Shown here piece after piece: positions 1-5,347 of a DNA stretch of 8,061 nt (its first letter is position 1; each line of letters begins with the position of its first letter). Location of the stretch: assembly GCA_017882935.1 (NCBI GenBank), contig JADGOP010000086.1, positions 1 to 8,061 of the forward strand, given 5' to 3'. The position numbers were made by a program, and so were the translations under genes. The notes under the pieces were generated by a model. That model saw only the letters and a list, made by a program, of their open reading frames with translations. It did no database searches and was not told the DNA's origin. The DNA comes from Actinomycetota bacterium. GTDB taxonomy: Bacteria; Actinomycetota; Acidimicrobiia; Acidimicrobiales; Iamiaceae.

Positions 1-132
1 GTAGGGGTTGCGGCCCTTGCCCGCGCCGATGTCGAGCAGCGACGCGTCAGGCGGCAGCGCATCGCCCACCCAGGAGATCAGCTCCTGGTACTGGTCGGTA
101 CCGGGCGGGAGCCGCGTGCGGACGGTGTCCAC
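1..132 (-). CDS. SAM-dependent methyltransferase, N-terminal fragment (cut by window edge)
   Basis: Only the first 44 codons are inside the window. The reading frame opens at a GTG at 132, the only usable start after the in-frame TGA at 163-165 that also ends the upstream small gene. The visible protein ends with LLDIGAGKGRNPY (residues 32-44), which fits motif I of class I Rossmann-fold methyltransferases, the glycine-rich loop that binds S-adenosylmethionine. The preceding stretch (DQYQELISWVGDALP) reads like the helix that usually leads into that strand. The substrate cannot be told, because the specificity-determining part lies outside. The gene starts 30 nt after the bL37-like gene and probably shares its transcript. 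The Shine-Dalgarno sequence is weak (GGA about 9 nt upstream). The methyltransferase-fold call is fairly secure; the exact start is less so. Confidence 0.62.
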   Translation of the reverse strand, partial: MDTVRTRLPPGTDQYQELISWVGDALPPDASLLDIGAGKGRNPY

Positions 133-162
133 GAGTGGTCCGGCGGCGTCCGCGCCTGCGGG

Positions 163-255
163 TCAGCTGCCGCGCTTGCCGGCGTTCGGCTTGGTGCCGT
201 GGTTCGCCTTCTTGCGGCGGGCGTTGATCTTCTTCTTCAGGGTCTTCTTCGACAT
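163..255 (-). CDS. Small basic ribosomal protein, bL37-like (30 aa)
   Basis: This is a 30-residue, strongly basic protein starting MSKKTLKKK and carrying ARRKKANHGTKPNA at residues 12-25. The KANHGxxPNA block matches what I recall of bL37, the roughly 24-residue large-subunit protein seen in mycobacterial ribosome structures. That family is actinobacterial and is often missed because of its size. By that analogy it would sit buried in 23S rRNA as a structural peptide. Differences from the mycobacterial form as recalled are a slightly different basic N-terminus and a C-terminal tail GKRGS after PNA. The ATG is preceded by GGTTGGTGGGCC, a modest Shine-Dalgarno region. It lies 95 nt downstream of the oxidoreductase stop and 30 nt upstream of a methyltransferase start. 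A longer open frame runs through it from upstream, but that frame is the shadow of the oxidoreductase. Confidence 0.78.
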   Translation of the reverse strand: MSKKTLKKKINARRKKANHGTKPNAGKRGS

Positions 256-303
256 GGCCCACCAACCTACCGGGCCACCTGCTGTCTTCTCGAAAGCTGG
301 GCT

Positions 304-318
304 GACCCGCTGCGGGTC
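304..318. repeat. 15-bp inverted repeat upstream of the bL37-like gene
   Basis: GACCCGC-T-GCGGGTC is a perfect inverted repeat around one central base. It lies between the oxidoreductase stop and the bL37-like start, about 48 nt before that ATG. As RNA it would form a 6-bp stem with a 3-nt loop. On the transcribed strand it is not followed by a T run, so a classical intrinsic terminator is unlikely. It could be an operator or a weak processing hairpin. In DNA this rich in GC it could also be chance. Confidence 0.25.
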
Positions 319-350
319 CTGTCCGTGGCACACCCAACCCGGCGCCGTTC

Positions 351-1943
351 CTACTTGGCGTGCAGGAGGGCGGCCTGGGCGGCGTTGTTGCCGCAGGCGC
401 CGTGGACGCCGCCACCGGGGTGGGCCGACGACGACGCCAGGTACAGCCCCTTCACGGGCGTCTCGGCACGGCCGAGGCCCGGGATCGGCCGCAGGAACAG
501 CTGCTGGCGGAGGCGCGCGCTCCCCCCGTCGAGCGCCCCGCCCACCAGGTTGGCGTTGGCGGCCTGCAGGTCGACCGGCGAGGCGACGTGCCGGGCGATG
601 ATGCGGTCGGTGAAGCCCGGAGCCAGCCGCTCGATGCGGGCCTCCATCCGCGCCGCGAAGCGCGCCACCCCGGCAGGGTCGCGCCAGGTGCCGTCGAGGC
701 CCTCGTGGCCCGCGTCGCCACGCGCCTCGTCGGGGCGGGGCACGTGGGCGTAGGCCCAGGCCGACTCGGTGCCCTCGGGCGACCGGGTCGGGTCGGCCGT
801 GGTCATCTGCCCCAGCAGCAGGAACGGGTCGCGGGGCACGAGCTTGTCGGCCAGCTCCCGCGAGGTGCGGCTCAGCTCGTCGAGCGAGTCGCCCACGTGC
901 ACGGTGCCCGCCCCGGCCACCTCGGGATCGGCCCAGGGGATGGGGGCCCGCAGCGCCCAGTCGACCTTGAAGGTGCCGTCGCCGTACTCGAAGTGCCGGA
1001 TCGCCCGTCGCACCCGACCGGGCACGTCGGCCGGGTCGAGCAGGTCGAGGTACAGCGCGGGTGCGCCCACGTCGGCCAGCACCGCCCGCCGCACCGAGAC
1101 GGCGTCGCCCGACGCCGTGCGCACCCCTTCGACACGCCCGGCCCGCACGACCACCTCGGTCACGGCCGCACCGCACTCGACCCGTCCGCCCTTCGCCACG
1201 AGTCGCCGCACCAGGGCGGCGGTGAGCTCACCGGCGCCGCCCACGGGGACGGGCCAGCCCACCTGCTGCGCCAGCGAGGACAGCAGCCACCCGTAGATGG
1301 CGCTGCTGGCCGACTCGGGCAGCAGGTCGGTGTGGAGCGCGTTGCCGCCGAACAGCAGCGCACCCCCCTCGCCCTCGAAGCGCCGGTGCGCCTGGCCCCG
1401 GGCCGAGCCGAGGCCGAGCTGCAGCAGGTCGACGAAGCCCCGCGGTCCCGCGAGGCCCGCCAGCCGGGCTGCCGGGCGCACCGGCGGGAACGGCGTGAGC
1501 AGCGCGTCGAACAGGGCCGGCGAGATGCGGTCGAAGAGCGCGAACAGGGCGCGCCAGGTGTCTCCGTCGCCGCTGCCGGGGGCGAACCGGTTGAGGGATG
1601 CGGCCGTGAGGTCGAGGTCGGTGTCGATGACCAGGGTCGGGCCGTCGGGCGTCGGGTGGGCCAGCGGGCGCGGCGCCGACGACCACGTCAGGCCGTGGCG
1701 ATCGAGGTCGAGGGCGCGGAGCGCCGGCGAGACGACGGCGAGCGGGTAGAAGGCGCTGTACAGGTCGGACGTGAACCCCGGGGCGGTCACCTCGGCGCTG
1801 CGCACCGCACCGCCTGGCTCCGCAGCCGCTTCGAGGACGAGCACCTCCCACCCGTGATCGGCCAGCACGTTGGCCGCCACCAGCCCGTTCGGGCCGGAGC
1901 CGATCACGACCGCGTCGACGTCGCCCGACCGGTCCGCTGGCAT
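351..1943 (-). CDS. FAD-dependent oxidoreductase, phytoene desaturase/PYROXD2-like (COG1233)
   Basis: This 530-residue flavoprotein has an N-terminal Rossmann dinucleotide-binding motif (VVIGSGPNGLVAANVLADHG, residues 12-31), followed by the strand-end acid in LVLEAAAEPGG at 36-45. The C-terminus has the second FAD-contacting block, KGLYLASSSAHPGGGVHG (498-515), then ACGNNAAQAAL. That order and the length fit the COG1233 group, which includes carotenoid desaturases/isomerases and PYROXD2-like proteins. The 'SDLYSAFYPLA' region resembles the PYROXD2-like branch more than true CrtI, and no carotenoid gene is nearby, so the substrate is unknown. An in-frame GTG at 1961 would add six residues. 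I prefer the ATG at 1943 because it puts the FAD motif at the usual distance from the N-terminus, but neither start has a good Shine-Dalgarno sequence. It begins 55 nt after the kinase stop and is probably the distal gene of that operon. Confidence 0.85.
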   Translation of the reverse strand: MPADRSGDVDAVVIGSGPNGLVAANVLADHGWEVLVLEAAAEPGGAVRSAEVTAPGFTSDLYSAFYPLAVVSPALRALDLDRHGLTWSSAPRPLAHPTPDGPTLVIDTDLDLTAASLNRFAPGSGDGDTWRALFALFDRISPALFDALLTPFPPVRPAARLAGLAGPRGFVDLLQLGLGSARGQAHRRFEGEGGALLFGGNALHTDLLPESASSAIYGWLLSSLAQQVGWPVPVGGAGELTAALVRRLVAKGGRVECGAAVTEVVVRAGRVEGVRTASGDAVSVRRAVLADVGAPALYLDLLDPADVPGRVRRAIRHFEYGDGTFKVDWALRAPIPWADPEVAGAGTVHVGDSLDELSRTSRELADKLVPRDPFLLLGQMTTADPTRSPEGTESAWAYAHVPRPDEARGDAGHEGLDGTWRDPAGVARFAARMEARIERLAPGFTDRIIARHVASPVDLQAANANLVGGALDGGSARLRQQLFLRPIPGLGRAETPVKGLYLASSSAHPGGGVHGACGNNAAQAALLHAK

Positions 1944-1998
1944 CGCGCCATGCTCGCACACCCCGCCCGGCGGCCTCGCGCCCTGTCCGCGCGGCCTC

Positions 1999-3888
1999 TC
2001 AGTAGCCGAGGGGCCAGAGCTCCGGGTGGAGCCAGAGCCCGAACGCCGTCAGGGCCACCGACACGACCAGCAGCACCCAGCCCCGGGTGCCCAGGTGACC
2101 CCGGTCGTCGACGAACTCGGTGACCACGCGGTTGATCCCGGTGCCGGAGCGGAAGGCCCGCCCGCCGTGGCGCGCCGGCAGCAACAGGCAGAGCACCGCG
2201 CCCACGCCGCCCAGCCGGATGACGAGGTCGCGCCACCCCGAGCCGGGCTCGGGTGAGCCGATCAGCGCGGCCACGCCGATGGCCACCGCGCCGAGCAGCA
2301 GGGCCGGAATGGCCCGCAGGATGCTGGTGAGCACGTTGCGCAGGAAGAACGCCGGCGCCGCGGCACGGGCGTCGACCCGGTGCCACGCCTTCACGTCGGC
2401 GCCGATGTCGCTGCGGTAGCGGTGCACGACGATGTCGCCGACCGTGGCGAGGGCCGGGAGCGCGACGAGCACGAGCAGCGGGATCACGACCACGGGCGCC
2501 GCCGACGCGAGCGAGGCGACGGCCACCGCGACCGGCACCGTGACCAGGCCACGGCCGCGCGGGAGGGGCCCGACCACCGGAGGTTCGGGGCGCACCGGCG
2601 GGGCCAGCGTGCCGACGGAGGCCGGCTGCCGCGGGACCGGGGGCACCGGCGCGTAGGGGACGGTCGAAGGGCGCACCCGAGCGGCCGGCACGGGCGCCGC
2701 CCGGACCGCGGCCACGGGCGCAGGGTCGGGCGGCGGCGCCACGTCGACCTCCGGAAGCGCGCCGCCGAGCGCCTTCGCGGCGCCGCCCAGCACCGGCACG
2801 CCACCGGGACCGGGACCCGCCACGCGAGCCACGGGGCTCGGCGCGCTCGGGGTCGGCGCCCTGCCGGCGAGGGTCGCCTGCACATCGGGCGCGTCGAGCA
2901 GCAGGGCGTGCCGCGACGGTTCGACGTCGCGGAGGCCGAGCCGGTCGAGGAAGGCCGCGGCGGTGGCGGGACGGTGGTTGGGTTTCAGCTCGAGGCCGTC
3001 GAGGACGGCGTCGCTCACGAGGCGGGGGATGCCCGGGTCGAGCTCGATCGGCGGTGGCAGGCGGGTGCCGGCCTGCCGGTCGAAGGCGCCCACGGGCGTC
3101 CGGCCGGTGAGCAGGCGGTAGAGCGTGGCAGCCATGCCGTACACGTCGCAGGCGGGGCCGAAGTCGCCGGTGCCGGCGTACTGCTCCGGCGGGGCGTAGC
3201 CGGGGGTGACGGCACGGGTCATCGACTCCCCCGTCTCCCCGTCGAAGCGCCGGGCCAGCCCGAAGTCGATCAGCACCACCCGCCCCTGCTCGGTGAGCAT
3301 CACGTTGGCGGGGTTCACGTCGCGGTGCAGCAGGCCCGCCTCGTGGATCGGTTCGAGCGCCGCGGCCACCCGCGCGGCCACGTCGAGCACCTCGTCGGCG
3401 GTGAACGGCCCCCCGCGGGCCCGCTGGAGGTCGCTCAACGTGCGGCCGCTGAGGAGCTCCATGACCAGGTAGGCGGTGTTGTGCGCCTCGAAGACCTCGT
3501 AGACGTGGACGATCCCCGACTGCGTGAAACGGGCGAGGACCCGCGCTTCGCGCAGGAAGCGCTCACGGGCCTCGCCGAAGGCCTCCCGGTCGCGCGGCGC
3601 AGCGAGCACCATCGACCCGTGGCGCACGGCCGACGGCGGGAACAGCTCCTTGATGGCCACGGCTCGCTCGAGGCGCTGGTCCTGGACCTCGTAGGTGATG
3701 CCGAAGCCACCTCGGCCGATGACGCGTCGCACCTCGTAGCGGCCGTCGAGGATGGACCCCTCGGCCAGCTCTGCAGGCGCGGCGAGGGCGCCACCGCACC
3801 AGGCGCACACCAGCCAGCTTCCGTCTACCGACGCTCCACAGCCCGGGCAACGGTCGGCGGGGTCGATCGATGTCTCGGGCTCGCTCAC
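1999..3888 (-). CDS. Ser/Thr protein kinase with N-terminal zinc ribbon and C-terminal membrane domain
   Basis: This 629-residue protein has three parts. Residues 14-31 hold CPGC and CAWC pairs, a zinc ribbon. Residues 50-320 form a Hanks-type kinase: glycine loop GRGGFGITY (58-66), VAIKE with Lys80, helix-C Glu114, catalytic loop HRDVNPAN (188-195), DFG at 208-210 and GYAPPEQY (230-237) as the APE region. A Pro/Ala-rich linker (about 335-448) leads to hydrophobic segments near 450-487, 520-544, 556-571 and 603-620, so the kinase is probably membrane anchored. The catalytic loop has Asn192 where Lys is usual in HRDxKxxN. I recall similar substitutions in other GFGITY-type bacterial kinases, so activity is still plausible. 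No PASTA or other known extracellular sensor domain is visible. Translation starts at a GTG 12 nt after the DUF983 stop, which implies an operon. The target is unknown. Confidence 0.93.
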   Translation of the reverse strand: MSEPETSIDPADRCPGCGASVDGSWLVCAWCGGALAAPAELAEGSILDGRYEVRRVIGRGGFGITYEVQDQRLERAVAIKELFPPSAVRHGSMVLAAPRDREAFGEARERFLREARVLARFTQSGIVHVYEVFEAHNTAYLVMELLSGRTLSDLQRARGGPFTADEVLDVAARVAAALEPIHEAGLLHRDVNPANVMLTEQGRVVLIDFGLARRFDGETGESMTRAVTPGYAPPEQYAGTGDFGPACDVYGMAATLYRLLTGRTPVGAFDRQAGTRLPPPIELDPGIPRLVSDAVLDGLELKPNHRPATAAAFLDRLGLRDVEPSRHALLLDAPDVQATLAGRAPTPSAPSPVARVAGPGPGGVPVLGGAAKALGGALPEVDVAPPPDPAPVAAVRAAPVPAARVRPSTVPYAPVPPVPRQPASVGTLAPPVRPEPPVVGPLPRGRGLVTVPVAVAVASLASAAPVVVIPLLVLVALPALATVGDIVVHRYRSDIGADVKAWHRVDARAAAPAFFLRNVLTSILRAIPALLLGAVAIGVAALIGSPEPGSGWRDLVIRLGGVGAVLCLLLPARHGGRAFRSGTGINRVVTEFVDDRGHLGTRGWVLLVVSVALTAFGLWLHPELWPLGY

Positions 3889-3900
3889 GTCGCCTGAACG

Positions 3901-4389
3901 TTACCGGCGCTGCGGCGATCCGGGCGTCGGGGGCTCCCAGCCGACCACGGGGGCGATGGGCTCGACGGCATCGAGCGCGGCGATGATCTCCCGCAGCTCG
4001 AGGGGCGTGGTGGCGAGGTCGATCGCCGCCCAGAGGGTCTTGGACACCGGGTAGAAGATCAGCGGGAACGGGATGCACACGAACAGCCCGGCCAGGAGGG
4101 GCGGCACGATCGAGGCGCCGGCGTTGGAGTCCTGCCGCGCGATCAACCAGATGAACACGAAGAACAGCAGGGCCAGGGTCATGCACAGGTTGATGTTGTA
4201 GGCCCCGAACCAGAAGCCCTCCTCGCGCTCGAACTTGTAGCCGCAGCCCGGGCACCGCTCGGCCATCACCACCCAGTGGCGGAACAGGTGGCGCGCGCCG
4301 CAGCGTGGGCACCGCCGGACCAGCGCTCGTGCGGTCATGAGCCGGAGGGTGCGACGACGGGCGACGTCGTCGACGAACAGCTCGGGCAT
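3901..4389 (-). CDS. DUF983 family zinc-ribbon membrane protein
   Basis: This 162-residue protein carries two CxxC pairs, CPRC at 27-30 and CPGC at 46-49, which form a zinc ribbon. They are followed by REEGFWFGAYNINL (55-68) and two hydrophobic segments (about 62-84 and 92-114). The order 'CPRCG, LFRHW, CPGCGYKF, REEG, GAYNIN' is the signature of the DUF983 (COG5349) family, whose biochemical role is not established. The start is the ATG at 4389, because GGAGG at 4398-4402 sits 8 nt before it. The GTG at 4398 would lie inside that Shine-Dalgarno site. The C-terminal tail after 145 is Pro-rich and probably disordered. It is the first gene of a tight cluster with the kinase. Both proteins pair a zinc ribbon with membrane segments, which suggests they work in the same place. 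Confidence 0.88.
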   Translation of the reverse strand: MPELFVDDVARRRTLRLMTARALVRRCPRCGARHLFRHWVVMAERCPGCGYKFEREEGFWFGAYNINLCMTLALLFFVFIWLIARQDSNAGASIVPPLLAGLFVCIPFPLIFYPVSKTLWAAIDLATTPLELREIIAALDAVEPIAPVVGWEPPTPGSPQRR

Positions 4390-4397
4390 CGGCGACA

Positions 4398-4402
4398 CCT
4401 CC
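4398..4402 (-). promoter_or_regulatory. Shine-Dalgarno site deciding the DUF983 start
   Basis: GGAGG on the minus strand, 8 nt before the ATG at 4389. It settles the choice between that ATG, the GTG at 4398 and a later internal ATG. Confidence 0.75.
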
Positions 4403-4450
4403 GATCACGCTCCGAGGCCGATCGCACGGACGAGTGCCCCTGAGCATCGC

Positions 4451-4475
4451 GCTTTTCCGGACGGATCCGGCAAGC
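4451..4475. repeat. Imperfect hairpin between the RCCR-like gene and DUF983
   Basis: GCTT-tt-CCGGA-cgga-TCCGG-c-AAGC can fold into a 5-bp plus 4-bp stem with a small internal bulge. It begins about 33 nt after the RCCR-like stop. On the transcribed strand no T run follows, so it is at best a weak terminator or stability element. A poor promoter match overlaps it (TTGCCG at 4468-4473 and GATGCT at 4443-4448 on the minus strand, 19-nt spacer). That could drive the DUF983-kinase operon but is not convincing. Confidence 0.25.
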
Positions 4476-4507
4476 GGGGCGCAGCGGGGCCCGGGGAGCC
4501 TTCGGGG

Positions 4508-5230
4508 CTAGCGCGACTCCTGGGTGCGGAAGAACGACCGGAGCTCCGCCGCCCGGTCGAGCCCGCAACGCCGGGTGATGCGGGCCCACTGCGGATCGTC
4601 GTCGGGGAACAGCGCCACGCGGTGGAAGCGGTCGCGCTGGACGAGCCGCGAGGGGTCGGTGGAGATCGGGTCGACCGACACGCTCACGCCCCCGGAGAAC
4701 AGCGCGAACCAGTGGTCGATGTACTGGTCGACGGTGTTGGCGAGCGCCGACGCGAGGCTGGCCGGGCCGCGCACTGCGACGAGCCACGGCGAGAACCCCA
4801 CGGCCCGCCGCGGTGGCAGCGGGTCGGGGACGAGGTCGGGCAGCGAGCGGACCTCGTCGAGCGCCGAGTTCAGCGCGGTGTAGACCTCGTCGACGTAGTC
4901 GGAGTTGACCGAGAGGTCGACCCGGGGCAGCAGGTCGACGTGCATCGCCACCTCGTCGTTGTAAACCGACCACTCGACCGCCAGGTGCGGGGTGAGGCTG
5001 TTCGGACGGGAGAAGGCGTAGAAGAGCTGGGCGCAGCTGGGCTGCTGGCCGTCGCCGAACTCGAGGTCGGCAACCACGGCCTTGTCGAGGTCGAGGCCGA
5101 CGAGGACCATGCCTTCGCCCACCGGCTCACCCGTGTCGATCGGCAGCAGGTCGACTCGCTCGCGTGGCTGGAGGCCGAACTTCGCTGACACGCGCTCGAC
5201 CGCGGCGGCGCTCATGGAAGCGGTGATCAT
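4508..5230 (-). CDS. Red chlorophyll catabolite reductase-like protein (bilin reductase fold)
   Basis: This 240-residue protein resembles plant red chlorophyll catabolite reductase, which uses ferredoxin electrons to reduce a linear tetrapyrrole in chloroplasts. Against the Arabidopsis sequence as I recall it, PHLAVEW (81-87), VDLLPRVDLSVNSDY (98-112), GFSPWLVAVRGPASL (145-159) and QRDRFHR (198-204) line up in order with APNFVVEL, LDLPHRKDLVLNPDY, YVSPSLFVRSAFSPTA and RRDKSFR. The plant pocket residues Glu154 and Asp291 correspond to Glu86 and Asp211. It lacks the plant transit peptide and is shorter. There is no signal peptide or membrane segment, so it is probably cytosolic. The start ATG has a strong AGGAGGT site 7 nt upstream. 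No heme oxygenase, ferredoxin or pigment gene is visible, so the substrate is open: an environmental or heme-derived bilin is possible. The alignment is from memory. Confidence 0.72.
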   Translation of the reverse strand: MITASMSAAAVERVSAKFGLQPRERVDLLPIDTGEPVGEGMVLVGLDLDKAVVADLEFGDGQQPSCAQLFYAFSRPNSLTPHLAVEWSVYNDEVAMHVDLLPRVDLSVNSDYVDEVYTALNSALDEVRSLPDLVPDPLPPRRAVGFSPWLVAVRGPASLASALANTVDQYIDHWFALFSGGVSVSVDPISTDPSRLVQRDRFHRVALFPDDDPQWARITRRCGLDRAAELRSFFRTQESR

Positions 5231-5237
5231 CTCGGTG

Positions 5238-5244
5238 ACCTCCT
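5238..5244 (-). promoter_or_regulatory. Strong Shine-Dalgarno site of the RCCR-like gene
   Basis: AGGAGGT on the minus strand lies 7 nt before the ATG at 5230, the best ribosome binding site in the window. It overlaps a CCTCC-t-GGAGG inverted repeat that could partly mask it in the mRNA. Confidence 0.75.
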
Positions 5245-5305
5245 GGAGGAGCTGAACGGCGGGGAGTCGGGAGCGGAGCGCCCGGCGTGTGTCCGCCGCA
5301 AGCTG

Positions 5306-5328
5306 ATCGTAGGGGCCGACCGGTCGGC
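5306..5328 (-). promoter_or_regulatory. Possible promoter/operator: perfect 14-bp palindrome beside a -10-like hexamer
   Basis: GCCGACCGGTCGGC (5315-5328) is its own reverse complement over all 14 bases. On the minus strand it is followed four bases later (CCCC intervening) by CCCTACGATC, where TACGAT (5306-5311) matches TATAAT at four of six positions. No convincing -35 box is seen; the 17-nt position is GGGCGC. The palindrome lies 20 nt past the GH3 stop and about 85 nt before the RCCR-like start. This fits a repressor operator over a promoter for that gene. A short hairpin ending the GH3 transcript is less likely because no T run follows. Confidence 0.35.
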
Positions 5329-5347
5329 GCGCCCGGACCCTCGGGCG

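Noticed and set aside
256..350. tRNA, small RNA or intrinsic terminator in the gap before bL37
   Set aside because: No cloverleaf or T run is visible. Only a short inverted repeat is present and it is reported as such.
163..1176. A long minus-strand frame that contains the bL37-like peptide at its C-terminus
   Set aside because: The part before the peptide is an Arg/Gly-rich out-of-frame reading of the oxidoreductase. Only the last 30 codons carry a conserved motif, and they have their own ATG.
360..2123. A 587-codon open frame on the plus strand opposite the FAD oxidoreductase
   Set aside because: It shows no recognisable motif and a biased antisense composition. The real flavoprotein is on the other strand.
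2380..3897. A 505-codon open frame on the plus strand opposite the kinase
   Set aside because: It is low-complexity Arg/Gly/His-rich sequence with no domain. It mirrors the kinase codons.
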